Program-made: the position numbers and the translations under genes
Origin: Oegoconia quadripuncta
Lineage: Eukaryota > Arthropoda > Insecta > Lepidoptera > Autostichidae
Assembly (NCBI GenBank): GCA_949316235.1
Contig: OX438748.1
Span: 27,336,836 to 27,400,835, forward strand
Reading direction: 5' to 3'
DNA length: 64,000 nucleotides
The notes under the pieces: model-generated
Databases searched by the model: none
Told to the model about the DNA's origin: nothing
Seen by the model: the letters and a program-made list of their open reading frames with translations, nothing else
Shown: in pieces, positions 23,130 to 34,087 of the stretch
Layout: each line of letters opens with the position of its first letter
Position numbering within the stretch: the first letter of the stretch is position 1

Positions 23130-23723
23130 GCCTCGAACACCATCTCAAGGTCGCCTGTCTCTCAGTCTTTACAGGATGCAATTCGGTGAGTGTGCGTTGG
23201 AATTACATAATCTTATTCGTCTTCGGACTACAGGCGTGGGGAGTAATTCAACCCACATGTAGTCAACATACCGAACATTCGCACTAAGCGGTTCGAGTCT
23301 TCGTTCATAATGTGAAGGCATGGAACTCCTTCCCGGAGTCAGCCTTTCCTAAATCCTACAACCTTGGGATCTTCAAAAGCAGGGTGAATGGGCATATACT
23401 GAGACCGCGTGCTTCATATTCGGCCACATCGTCACTTTCCATCAGGTGAGATTGTCGACGCCGTCGCGTCGCTCTCAACCAATCACGATGCAGAAAAATC
23501 CTTCGGACCAATGAGATGGCCCCACGCATCGCGACCGGTCTCGGACCCGCGCCATTACTTTACTCGCCCTTCGGTGTAACGCATCAATTTTCATTATATT
23601 AATCCAAATGTAATCTAATTAGAAAGTGGAATTAAATCATTTTAATTTAAAGCTTTCTTTCTTTGTTCGCATCGCGAACAAGATTGTGGTCAAATGCGTA
23701 TCCAGTTATTCATAAAAAAAAAA
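23130..23723 (+). pseudogene. LINE-J C-terminus and 3' tail, interrupted
   Basis: In shifting frames it reads KVACLSVF, then NVKAWNSFPESAFPKSYNLG and IFKSRVNGH, matching the copies at 36.4 and 38.8 kb. The tail (CCACATCGTCACTTTCCATC, AGGTGAGATTGT) is cut at 23455 and resumes at 23681 (ATTGTGGTCAAATGCGTATC, then an A-run). Confidence 0.72.
23456..23680. mobile_element. 225-bp insert with 7-bp target duplication
   Basis: AGATTGT occurs at 23449-23455 and 23681-23687, bounding an insert that splits the LINE tail. Its left part is GC-rich (GACGCCGTCGCGTCGCTCTC, AACCAATCACG); its right part is AT-rich and ends in a hairpin GTTCGC-ATC-GCGAAC. The family is not recognised. Confidence 0.7.
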
Positions 23724-24721
23724 TAACTTTTAACCCTGCTCTGTATACCTTGATGATATATAGATTTACTCCCCGGGGGTTTTCTAAATTTTCATTTCAT
23801 GTGTTGGAAATCAATCAATCAATAAATCAAAAACGCTTTATTACTACTTACACCAACATTCAAACTTACACCAACATTCAAAACTTGAAACTTAAAATAT
23901 ATCTCTTAAAGCGCCGCCGCCGGCAAATTCAGACTCGACGCGCGAATCTAGTATAAACCGATAGTGTAGAGCGAGGCGCGATACATTTCTGCGCACGGGC
24001 CAAATTCTACAAGCACAAATATGAAGCTGAGTTTACACCTCGCGCACTAAGTCCTTTTCTTTGACTTTGACTGTACACACTGTATTCTCTATACTATGTT
24101 CGACTCATTTGATTAACCGAAATACGAATGTTTCAACTTTATACAGCTCATTCTTTAATTCATGTGTGCATATTAAATGATTACCTAGGCACTTATCCTG
24201 GGGCGGTGCGTGACTCAAAGTCAGCAGTCATAAACTCATAATCAAAAGATGCCTCGTATTAAAACTGGCAAAACGGAACTACATTGAAAAATAAAATTTG
24301 AATTTCCGTTTCCGTCCTTGCATACACTGACTGCCAGCCGACTAAAGAAAATTTATACTCACTTTACCAAAAAAAAAATTTCAATGGAACGTGATTCAAA
24401 TCGTTCTCCTTTTAAACACCGTTTTGTGGTGAGAAAGGGGGTCTTAAAGCCAACATATAAACGTATATCAATTTAAACTGAGATCATGTTTAATTATTAT
24501 CGCACATCAGACCTGATTAGCAGGTGTGAGGTTCCGTAGATTTTAATCAGGCCCTGTGATTGACGCGATGATAACGGAGATTGGATTAAGTGTCTCATAC
24601 ACGTTCACTAATGAACTGAGAGACGTGTGTATTTATTTGACGTATAGTCACGTCAAATAAAGACGGTGAAATAATAGCTGGATTTGTTGCTGGTAGAGAT
24701 TAAGTTTGCTTGGTAGAGACT
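23724..24721. other. no gene; one hairpin and a LINE-like tail
   Basis: A GC-rich patch lies at 23910-23990. A short CTTTGACTTTGACTG run near 24058-24072 resembles the LINE tail at 14350. TTTATTTGACGT (24632-24643) and its exact complement (24650-24661) form a perfect 12-bp stem. Confidence 0.5.
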
Positions 24722-25075
24722 GTTTTCTCCATACAAATATTTTTGCTTTTTTTGGGAACGGCATATCCAAATTTAGCTAAACTTTGTGTATATTATCGGA
24801 TAACATTAAGTTAGGCATTGTTAAATTTTAAAAGTAACCGCTTAATAAAAGTTTCAGTGAATCTAAGAAATGATTATGGGAAGCACATGAAAAGAGCTCT
24901 GTTCAAATTTTTTTATTATGTGATTTAGCCCAGAAATTAAAAAATATTTCATGTGAAACCTTGAAATAATATTCCATTTTCCAAATAAAAAACAAGCCTG
25001 GATATAGCTTTGAAAATCGCAGGAATTGTTACATGTGATTAACGAAGAAATTTCATAGGTAAAGACCCAATATAA
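24722..25075 (-). mobile_element. MITE-C, one terminus damaged
   Basis: Antisense interior (GGGAACGGCATATCCAAATT, GAAGCACATGAAAAGAGCTC) and one intact end (TTTCATAGGTAAAGACCCAA, TATA). The end near 24722 lacks the terminal repeat. Confidence 0.75.
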
Positions 25076-25184
25076 AGTAACGAGTAGTCCAAACGCTTAA
25101 AGTCGCTCAACGTGCTTTAAAAAAGCTATACTCGAAGTTACCGTATGATATTGAATCCGGAGCGAGGTGACTTGCCTGAGAATC

Positions 25185-25390
25185 TTAGACGTCAGCTCTG
25201 AAAATTAGCAGACTAGAGTGGCATATAGCAGAACCGATAACCGCTGGATCAAGCGGGTTCTGGAAGTGAAAACGCGAGTAACAAACATAGTATGGCATGC
25301 CCCCATGTAAGTGGAAGAACGGTCGGCATCTGCTTGAAGTGACTGGATGGTAAAGCCGAAGGTGTCCCGTCCTGTGGCTGCCCAGCCATT
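25185..25390 (+). pseudogene. RTE LINE C-terminal fragment, decayed
   Basis: Broken frames give LEWHIA, then TDNRWIKRVLEVKTRVTN, corresponding to the RTE block that normally reads as an R-rich WxxHIAR...RWxxRVLEW segment. Stops and shifts are frequent. Confidence 0.45.
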
Positions 25391-25933
25391 GACTAGTGTG
25401 AGCTGATGATGATTCCTTCACCAATTTTCTTCACAGCTATTTGTAATTAGAAAATAACACTAAAATCCAGCAGGGACTAAGATATATCAATATAAAGCAC
25501 AAAATTTGTCAAACAGAGAATCCAACGGTTTATTTCGGTTGACACTGATTGGTGCGAATACGAACGCTGTGCATCGTGTATCTAATTAGGTCTGTCCAAT
25601 CAAGCGTTTGTAAACGTAGCATTTAGAGCCGTTAAAACCTTTCGATCGGTCGAAACTGCGGTTTAACTGAATTTGTTAGTATCAAGAGGGATACTTTACA
25701 TAGAGAATTTAATTAACATTTATATTTTAATTGATTCAATAAACCATGGTTTTTGTATTTGTAATATTATCTATTGTCTAAAATATTTATTATTTGGTTG
25801 GCATCGTGTGAATTTTTGGGGTTCCGTAGTTGAGGAATTTTATTTATTTATTTACCAAGTTTATAACTATCATTACAGATTACTCCAATGCGATAGTTAA
25901 CTGATAACAATTATGTACAGGAACTATATCTAC
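25391..25933. other. no gene seen
   Basis: No recognised feature. Confidence 0.5.
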
Positions 25934-26290
25934 CTATACTAAATAAAATAGTACAAATAACGCGCCTTTTTGAAATTCGCTCATACTGCATATGACAATA
26001 TCTGTTCTGTCTGCTATCTCATTGAGTGTGTGTAGTGCTCGTGTCATTGGCTCTTTATTTAAAAGATTAGTATTCCCTCTTAGTACTTTAAATAGTCGAG
26101 GCATCCTTCTCCTCTCTATATACCCATCAGGTACGCACAATTTTAATTGCTGTTGTGGGATTACAAATTTTACCACGAAATACCTTCCACAAGTACAATG
26201 CCATCGCCAGTTCCCTTCTAACTTCCAGTTTGTTATATCTCTTATCTTATGGTTTCGCCATATCGGTCTGTCTGTCTATCTGTTCGAGGT
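25934..26290 (-). pseudogene. LINE reverse transcriptase C-terminal fragment
   Basis: An 80-residue open segment reads VKFVIPQQQLKLCVPDGYIE, RRRMPRLFKVLRGNTNLLNK and EPMTRALHTLNEIADRTDIV. The R+P+-F-V-R-TN-L--P+-RAL--LN spacing resembles the C-terminal end of non-LTR ORF2 proteins. The clade is uncertain, and an unrelated origin cannot be excluded. Confidence 0.5.
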
Positions 26291-26837
26291 TCAGATCAGA
26301 GGCTCTTAGTACTAGAAAACTATAGTTTGACATGGTACATATTAATCACGCCGACAAACTGGGAAAATAAAATCTCGAAAAATATTTTTTCAGAGGCATC
26401 CCCTACACGAAAGGTGGGGATGAAATAGATTTTGTGTAATAGTTTTGTATAACGATACTGTTGATTCTGTAGGGTTTTTTCAAAACATCTATTATTGGCA
26501 AATGTAAAACAAAAGACAAGTCAATTTTACTAATTTCTTTTTAAAAATAGAAACGTCAGCGACAGATTCTGTAGTAATTCAAAATAAAATATAAATAGAG
26601 TTACTCTTCCAAAAAATCCTCAAAATATTTTAAATTTCCTTATTAGAAATGATGTTTGTGTGAAAAAATTAAGGCCCTAAATTATGTGAATTGGTTTCTT
26701 TATCGACTCCCCCATAAATAAGAAATTTTCATGTTTCATAGCGACCAACACAGTCGGGACCCATTAAAAATCTAGACCTGACTATTCCTATATGCTTGAT
26801 AATGGTTCCCGACTCTTATGGGTGCTACGTTCCGCAT
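26291..26837. other. no gene seen
   Basis: No recognised feature. Confidence 0.5.
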
Positions 26838-27098
26838 TAAACAAATAAATATTCCACATACACACAGCGCCATCTTGTGCAATGTTAAGCAACTAGGCTT
26901 GTATGGAGCATACCAGATGGTTAATATAGGATACAAATGTTTTTTTCTAAATAAATACTATACATATAAATGAGAAACATCCATAACTCTGGTACACGTG
27001 TCCGTATTCATCACACAGACATATGCCCGTAACAGGATTCGAATCCGTGACCTTTTGGTATAGCAGTTAGGTTTTCTAATCACTACACTAAATAGGTC
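26838..27098 (-). mobile_element. SINE-B, near full length
   Basis: From the tail (AAACAAATAAATATTCC) through the body (CAGCGCCATCTTGTG, CCATAACTCTGGTACACGTG) to the tRNA-like head: GGATTCGAATCCGTGACC (B box) and CACTACACTAAATAGGTCG (A-box side). The head looks most like tRNA-Asp/Glu/Gly-type genes in the sense TAGTGTAGTGGTTAG. Confidence 0.82.
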
Positions 27099-27534
27099 GT
27101 CAAAGTTAGACTATATTATTTTTACATGTGCATCATCGTGTGTTTTTTTTATTTAATTTTCTTTATCAAGGAACTCTCGGTGTTAAACACATTACCCTTC
27201 CTTAGCGTCGTGCAGGCGGATAACAATATGCCGGACTATTCGCAAGAATGAAGCCAAATCTACGTTACTAATCCTCGAAAAATCACAGTCGCGCACGAAA
27301 TCCTCTAAGACCTTATCATGTACATAATACTATTTCAATTTCCTTTCGAAATGTCGAACTTATTCAGGGGTATGGTCCCCAGCGCATTGAGTACAATAAA
27401 CCCTTTGATACACCTACAATAGGTCGGTGACAAGGAATTATCGTGCGAGCCCCGAAAATGCTACAATAGATTCGGCGGACGTCTTTTTTACGTGACTGTA
27501 TCTATTTCAGGCTTAGGATGTTCAGTTAACCCAG
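27099..27534. other. no gene seen
   Basis: No recognised feature. Confidence 0.5.
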
Positions 27535-27612
27535 TAAAAGTACGTAATTTTTGTGGTGTCACTTCTTATAACCTGTATAAGTTCCTGATTTTTTGTAGAA
27601 AGATAGAACCCA
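27535..27612 (-). repeat. repeat E fragment
   Basis: AAAGTACGTAATTTTTGTGG, then ACTTCTTATAACCTG and TTTTTTGTAGAAAGATAG, is the approximate antisense of 58070-58135. Confidence 0.45.
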
Positions 27613-27617
27613 TACAA

Positions 27618-27672
27618 CTTACTTAACATCAGGTGTGATTGAGGTCAGTACCAACCCTTGTGCATATAAAAA
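27618..27672 (+). mobile_element. SINE-A tail fragment
   Basis: ACTTAACATCAGGTGTGATT and GAGGTCAGTACCAACCCTTG, then an A-run that grades into the minisatellite. Confidence 0.78.
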
Positions 27673-28560
27673 AATACAAATACACATACAGATACACACA
27701 CAGATACAGATACACACACAGATACACATACAGATACACATACAGATACACATACAGATACACACTCAGATACACATACAGATACACATACAGATACACA
27801 CACAGATACACACACAGATACACATACAGATACACATACAGATACACATACATATACACATACAGATACACATACAGATACACACACAGATACACATACA
27901 GATACACACACAGATACACACACAGATACACATACAGATACACATACAGATACACACACAGATACACATACAGATACACACACAGATACACACACAGATA
28001 CACATACAGATACACATACAGATACACACACAGATACACATACAGATACACACACAGATACACACACAGATACACATACAGATACACACAGAGATACACA
28101 TACAGATACACACACAGATACACACACAGATACACATACAGATACACACACAGATACACACACAGATACACATACAGATACACACACAGATACACATACA
28201 GATACACATACAGATACACATACAGATACACACACAGATACACATACATATACACACACAGATACACATACAGATACACACACAGATACACACACAGATA
28301 CACACACAGATACACACACAGATACACATACAGATACACACACAGATACACACACAGATACACATACAGATACACATACAGATACACACACAGATACACA
28401 TACAGATACACACACAGATACACATACAGATACACATACAGATACACACACAGATACACATACAGATACACACACAGATACACACACAGATACACATACA
28501 GATACACATACAGATACACATACAGATACACACACAGATACACATACAGATACAAAAACA
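27673..28560. repeat. 12-bp minisatellite, about 73 units
   Basis: Tandem GATACACATACA and GATACACACACA units with rare variants (a TATACACATACA, a GATACACACTCA). Because 12 is divisible by 3 and the unit has no stop in most frames, several frames on both strands stay open for 260-350 codons ([24 protein letters not shown]). These are not genes. Confidence 0.95.
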
Positions 28561-28739
28561 TATACAAATAAATACAATTAATTCTTTTTATTGCTCTAAT
28601 AACAAGGTGACAATTATTTATGTACCCACCAATAATAGTATAAAAATGTTTTTTAACCATTCTCTAGCGTTAAGGTATAGTATAGGTATTTAGTTATAAG
28701 ACCTAAAGTAAAGAATAATCAATGACTACTTTATGTTTT

Positions 28740-29020
28740 CTAAAAATACCCTTGTTGAAATATTTCATAAATATAAAAAGGTTTTTATCGATTTTTTTGG
28801 AAATAGTTACAGGAGTTCGAAGTATGCAATGAATTTCACAGTAGTTGTTTTTATCTAATAGAATGTGTTACATTGATATCTACCTATACTATATCTAAAG
28901 GAAGCTACCGATTTCTTAGAAAACATTTTTATCCTATCACCGACAGGTAGGTACTCAATCCATGCGCAAAAAATTATGAACTTTAAGTTTATAGGAAATA
29001 AAAATCGTTCGCTTACTGAA
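28740..29020 (+). repeat. repeat E
   Basis: TTCACAGTAGTTGTTTTTAT, AAGGAAGCTACCGATT, CACCGACAGGTAGGTA and TATGAACTTTAAGTTTATAG follow the same order as at 57950-58110. Probably an old DNA-transposon-derived repeat. Confidence 0.5.
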
Positions 29021-29350
29021 CGTGAAGGACCGAAAAAGTTACAATTTCAAAATTAAATCAATAAACAAACAATTGCACCAAATGATCAGGAGTTCTATTA
29101 GATAATTACATTGATATCGTCATCGGTTACGTTCTGACATGTGATTGGTTGGCTAATCGCTCGTTCGGCAATTTGACGGTTTCTCATTGGACAACGTAAT
29201 CGATAAGATGTCGGTGAAGTTACATAATCTTAGGGCTGGTTCCATAATAGAATATATTGGGTCTAGAAAGGTGGTAAACCGATAATTTTCGCATGTGCAT
29301 TCAAAATCGAATGACTCGAAAATTTCACTTCAGACTCATGATTGTCACCA
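29021..29350. other. no gene seen
   Basis: Contains a CCAAT-type GTGATTGGTTGG at about 29140; no function can be supported. Confidence 0.4.
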
Positions 29351-29523
29351 TCTAACTAATCTAACTAATATTATAAATGCGAAAGTTTGGATGTTTGTTT
29401 GTTTATTTTTTTATTTTTTGTAATTTGTTATATAGGTCCGATAAAGTGTGTAGTTCCCGTGGTATAAACAAATTTCCGCGATAAAGTTATTCCACGCAGG
29501 CGCAGCCGCGGGAGCAGAGCTAG
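29351..29523 (+). mobile_element. Helitron-like element, short, both ends
   Basis: Starts TCTAACTAATCTAACTAATA after an A and ends GCCGCGGGAGCAGAGCTAG before a T. 5'-TC, 3'-CTAG and A/T flanks fit Helitron integration. The first nine bases are duplicated, so the true start may be 29360. Confidence 0.72.
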
Positions 29524-29810
29524 TGTTCAATAAAGGACCAATTGGTGCATATAAAATATATTGATACAACTAATCGTTAAAAGAATTACATTTTACAATA
29601 GTAGGCAAGTGAAATAGAATATTTAGGACATAAAAAAAATGAAAAAAAAGGGACCAAAAAATTGTATAAAATAAAAATTTAAAAAATATTGTTATAAACA
29701 AGCTTTTAAAGTAGAAAATAAATTAACTAATTTTCATTATTATACCTATAGGCGTACGTAGATATGTAAGTTCTGGAAACGTACATAAATATAGCTCCTT
29801 GCATAATTAT

Positions 29811-29912
29811 ATTTTTTTTATGTACAACGTGTTAGCACTTGACCTCCATCACACCTGATGTTAAGTGAAGATGAGGCCGAAGGTGGAAGTGCACTAACCC
29901 GGAAAAACCCCA
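29811..29912 (-). mobile_element. SINE-A, strongly 5'-truncated
   Basis: T-run, TGTACAACGTGTTAGCACTT, and GATGAGGCCGAAGGTGGAAG to AACCCCATA. Confidence 0.78.
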
Positions 29913-30541
29913 TACACACACACATGGTAAAGGCAAGCACACAACAAATCATGAGACGCATTTAGCAAACCGAACTTTGAGATCTAACTTCATTTTCAAT
30001 ACTGTACAGTATTTTAAGTACCAACTTAAGCCCGAACTCAATCATGAGAACGTTCTATTAATACAAGAGTTGATACCTGGTGACTTAAAAAATAAACGTT
30101 TATTCATTTATTTACTGAAGTACAATCACCCGCAAAAGTATTACGTCCAACAAAATGAAATACAAGGTAATGGGGAGCGGGAATATTGCAATGTAATCCT
30201 TAGGTTGCGTGTTGAACTTGTAATGGAAAAACTAAGGCAACTCTGATTTTGTTCGGCTACATTTGCGGGCTCATTTTCTTTCTTGTCGATACCACTGGCG
30301 GGTATTTCTTTTGTTTACGACTGCACCGCGTTAGTGGGAAATGGGTTTGTTGTTGACATTACTTTTTTATGTCAATTTTGTTGATTAGGGTTTTTATTGT
30401 CTCCACTCTATTTGTTAATATCTGTAACTTTCTAGGGTTTATATGTTTCTGTATTATTCCTTTTGAAAAACCAGGCCCATGGGTTCGTAACTATGATGGA
30501 TATTGTTGGTACTCGATTTCGTTAAGATAAGATTAAACGCA
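29913..30541. other. no gene seen
   Basis: The 89-codon open frame at 29977-30246 shows no recognisable domain; I do not call it a gene. Confidence 0.45.
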
Positions 30542-30897
30542 TCCAGTGGCGCCCTCATTACATAAATTAAGATTTATTTTAAAAACAGCATGCATCTAAA
30601 ATGTTGCTCAGATCGGCACTCAAATAATATCTAATTAGCTTTAATTTTATTGTAACTTTATCTGTGAGAATGAAATAAAAAAATTGAATTGAAATTGGGG
30701 TTACTTTCATTTAAAATTATTGATATAAGCGGCCACTTTTTTTATAATCGTGAATTCTGGACAATAAGCCCCATCAAAGTTATTTGGGTATTAATAATTA
30801 GCTTTTAGGCTTCGCGAGAGAAGGTTAGAGTGATTTTTTTATCTATTCTGTATTTAAATAGAAAACTTAATTTATCCAATGAGGGCACCACTGGACA
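30542..30897 (+). mobile_element. MITE-G, two-ended
   Basis: The left end TCCAGTGGCGCCCTCATT and the right end (TCCAGTGGTGCCCTCATT in reverse complement) are inverted repeats that continue imperfectly to ATTAAG on both sides. About 355 bp, non-coding. A single related end lies at 38583-38612. No target duplication is evident. Confidence 0.68.
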
Positions 30898-31541
30898 GAA
30901 TAAACCCTCTTAAGAAACAATGGCTGAAGAGTATTTTTGTATTCCTGCTATCAGATCAGCCAAATTGCGAGGTTGGTAACATTTTCGCCAGATCTTCATT
31001 TAACATCAAGATTGCCTCATTGTTTTTATATGAGGTCCCCCCCCGCCCCGGGGCCCCGATTCATTGGACACGTGATTATGTAGGACCAAAATATTCCCAA
31101 TAACAAAAATTATAATAAACCTCTCGGCGAAAAGTAACACTGCAGTGCTTAATTTGTATGTGGTTATTTTTTTTATTATTGTTATTTTAATAAAGAGATA
31201 GGTACCTATATTCATTTATATTATGTATAGGCTTATTTACGTACTTAATATTACACTGTAATATTTATTTTCTTTTTTTTATTTTTACTTTTATTTTTGT
31301 GTGCTGCTAATCTCGGGTCAATAAGTGTTACGCTCAGAGTACCTTAATCGCCTTTCAAAACAACCAGGCGAAGAGAAGTATCTCTTCTACTCTGCAGGAG
31401 ACCACAGTGTAATGGAATATATTTGCTCATTATTATGATAATTAACGTACAACGTAATTGCTGGCCACACAGTTCATATATTATATTATATTGTTATTAA
31501 CTATCCATTCAGGTGTAGTGATAATATCTGGGTGTCCCTTA
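30898..31541. other. no gene seen
   Basis: A short C/G run lies at 31036-31059; nothing else was recognised. Confidence 0.5.
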
Positions 31542-32125
31542 ATTGGCATAATCTAATTGTCCTCTTATAAATCCGCATAACAGACTTGGCATAATATAAA
31601 TGTGCATATCATTATCTAGTATAACTTTAATATTTATAAAATCGATTTACATAACATATTACCGAGTACCCATACATAGTTATTTAAGGCTGTATAAAAC
31701 TTGTTCATCATATTGTGGCGAGCGAGCGAGCGAAGCGAGCGAGCAAGATGGTTCGGAGCACCCCGACACTGTTGGTTAGGTTCAGAAGGTTATGTTCCAT
31801 GTTAGATTGAACGTATAATATAAAAATAGAAGCTTTATTTTAAAACAAATGACTTACTAGGTATAATGTACGTTAGTCATTATTAGCTGTGCATTAATAT
31901 AAAAGCTTTACTTGGCTCTCACAATTTATTTAGAATTTTTCATCAGTATGAAAACTAACATTATACTTCTTAAATTTATGCTTTATTATTGTTATGAATA
32001 TTAATATTATGCACATTAAGATTATGCGTTCGCATTTTATAGAAATTAAGATTAAGCGGTTTTAAAATTATGCGGAATATGTTATGCGAGTTAAAAATAG
32101 GAGTATTTAATGTATGCGTTTTAAT
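31542..32125. repeat. segment with inverted GCATAA motif clusters
   Basis: The left side has three GGCATAAT/CGCATAAC motifs (31545-31595); the right side has several in the opposite orientation (TTATGCAC, TTATGCGT, TTATGCGG, TTATGCGA; 32006-32090). Subterminal inverted motifs of this kind mark some DNA transposons; this is inference. Confidence 0.4.
31719..31748. repeat. (GCGA)n microsatellite
   Basis: GCGAGCGAGCGA, AGC, then GAGCGAGC; an interrupted tetranucleotide run. Confidence 0.85.
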
Positions 32126-32235
32126 ATAGACCCATAATATCTATACGAGTATCTGGTTTTTACTTATAAAACAAAGTCAGTATTATGGGTCTGTCTATTT
32201 GTGTGCTGTTGTTTTTTCAGGAAGGACAATCTTGC

Positions 32236-32262
32236 AGGACGAAGTCGCGGGCGGAATGCTAG
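32236..32262 (+). mobile_element. Helitron-like 3' end only
   Basis: AGGACGAAGTCGCGGGCGGA followed by ATGCTAG. Confidence 0.5.
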
Positions 32263-33207
32263 TAATTGTATAAAGGCCGTTTGTATATAGACGAGTGAGT
32301 AGATTACTTTTTTCACTCTCTCCCTATCTCCATTCTATTGAACGACTCGTAAGGGTCGTTAGGGTTGGCACACGATCTTATTAATTAATTAATTTAGTGT
32401 AGATTGGCGGAAATTTTATAGGTGTGAATTAGAATTGAATTGAATTGAATTAACCGTTCAATTCCATGCCTAGGCGTATTGTAATGTTTGGTGGACATTT
32501 CCGCTTTTACAAAAAACTATTCAAATCACACGTAATGGGTTAGATTGTGTTAGGTTTCTTTGGATATTGCCGCGCAGATTCCTATAATGTAAAGGTCTAC
32601 TATTCATTAGGATCCTCCTAGAAATTCGATGGAATGGCTGATTTAAACATCTGCCAACGACATACTCGTATGTATAAATCCGATCTTCTTTTCAAGATTC
32701 TTACCTCACTACAATTTTACTTATCGAAAAGCTAAATGATACACCTTGTATAGCAAATTGAATAAATGTAGTTACATAATAATTATTTTAGTTCTATATA
32801 CAGAGTCAAATAGTAGGCACTTGCAAGGTTTGTTCATCGAGAGATCATGGAGATATATAATATAGCATCAAGAGAAATAATTTGTGCCAGCCCTAACCCG
32901 CCCAATGGCGCCGTGGTAAAATGAAGAAAGGACGCCGCGGCAAGAAGTTAATTCTGCTAAGTATTTCGATAAGGTCAGATATATCCCCGTGTTAACATAC
33001 ATGTTTATGTATGAGGACAATGTCAGGGCTATTTATTGCAGGGGACTAATGCAGGGTTAAGAGCAGGCGATGAGTTAGGCACATCGAATCTTATTTCGTT
33101 GAGTGAATTCTTTGTTTGAGGTCAAAAGTGTCGTGTCAATAATCTATACTGACTTTCCCCATTCAAGGGGTTTTTGGAAGTTTTTATTCAATGTTTTTTT
33201 GGTAAGA
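32263..33207. other. no gene seen
   Basis: Contains a short (GAATT)n run near 32430-32450. Confidence 0.5.
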
Positions 33208-33316
33208 TAGAATTTCACAAATCGAAAGGTCGTGGTTCGAATCGCGGTAGGGGTATGTGTTTGTATTATGAACTAATACATACTCGAGTTATGCACGTTT
33301 TCATTTATTAAAATAA
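33208..33316 (+). mobile_element. SINE-B head fragment
   Basis: AAAGGTCGTGGTTCGAATCG (B box), GGTAGGGGTATGTGTTTG and CGAGTTATGCACGTTTTCAT. The body stops where the Helitron-like element starts. Confidence 0.65.
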
Positions 33317-33555
33317 TCCCAACTAATATTATAAATGCGAAAGTTTGTGTGTGTATATGTATGTTTGTTACCTCTTCCCGGTTAAACGGCTGGACTGTTG
33401 AAATTTTGGTTGGTAGACATATTAGGATCTGGATTAACATAAGTGACTGGGTCCTGTACGGTAGGTATAATTAAAGGGATTGCTTTCCAGTCATGGAGTG
33501 ACGCATTTGGTAGTAGAATAAGTTCTACGCGGACGAAGTCGCGGGTAACAGCTAG
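33317..33555 (+). mobile_element. Helitron-like element, complete, 239 bp
   Basis: Starts TCCCAACTAATATTATAAAT after an A; ends GAAGTCGCGGGTAACAGCTAG less its first base, before a T. The interior (TTACCTCTTCCCGGTTAAAC, GGATCTGGATTAACATAA) has no reading frame, so it depends on another element's Rep/helicase. Confidence 0.78.
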
Positions 33556-34009
33556 TTATGTATATGTCGCAGACAGCGATAAAGTAGCGACCGAATTATA
33601 ATTTGGACGGTTGTGACTATCATAATACGCGGTTTGTTACAAGAAGTGAACCTGATGGTGCTGGTTTCGCCGTAATTGGCGCGGTACTGTAAACGTATAG
33701 TATTGTTGGCCAGCACAATAAAAATCAACGAACGTGGGTGACTCTGATTACCTACTGTCATCGACTCTTGGAAGAATCCGATGAGTCGTTACTTAATAAG
33801 AAGTTGGTCATGGAATTCGAGCAGGAGGGATTGTAGAATAGATAGAATGAATCTCACAGATTGCATGCGAAGGCCAAGTTGGATGAACATGAGGGGCATG
33901 CAACTGTTTACCCTTCACCGGTAAACATCTCAGTTCCATGATCATAATTGAATCTTTTTAGTTGTAAGTGATGTGTAATTGCCACCTTAAAGATTTTGTA
34001 TTTATCATA
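33556..34009. other. no gene seen
   Basis: No recognised feature. Confidence 0.5.
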
Positions 34010-34087
34010 GCAACATTATCCGCAAGCGGGATTCGAACCCGCGATTTTTTGGTATAGCAGTCAATGTTTCTAACCACTACATACAGG
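34010..34087 (-). mobile_element. SINE-B head fragment
   Basis: GGGATTCGAACCCGCGATTT (B box) and TTCTAACCACTAC (A-box side), antisense, with the body missing. A decayed tRNA gene is the alternative, but the flank AGGTCGTC matches SINE-B heads. Confidence 0.6.

Noticed and set aside
28540..28560. CRISPR array in the 12-bp repeat region
   Set aside because: Direct tandem units with no spacers, in a eukaryotic context.
27629..28693. Five overlapping open frames of 260-350 codons on both strands
   Set aside because: All are translations of the 12-bp tandem repeat, which contains no stop in these frames; composition is a two- to four-residue motif repeated.
29977..30246. Small host gene of 89 codons
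   Set aside because: No recognisable domain, no visible splice partners or promoter, and length is unremarkable for this base composition.
31719..31748. CpG-island promoter at the GCGA run
   Set aside because: It is a short tetranucleotide microsatellite without downstream coding sequence.
34010..34087. tRNA gene
   Set aside because: B- and A-box-like sequences are present but the rest does not fold as a cloverleaf, and the same segment occurs as the head of SINE-B copies.
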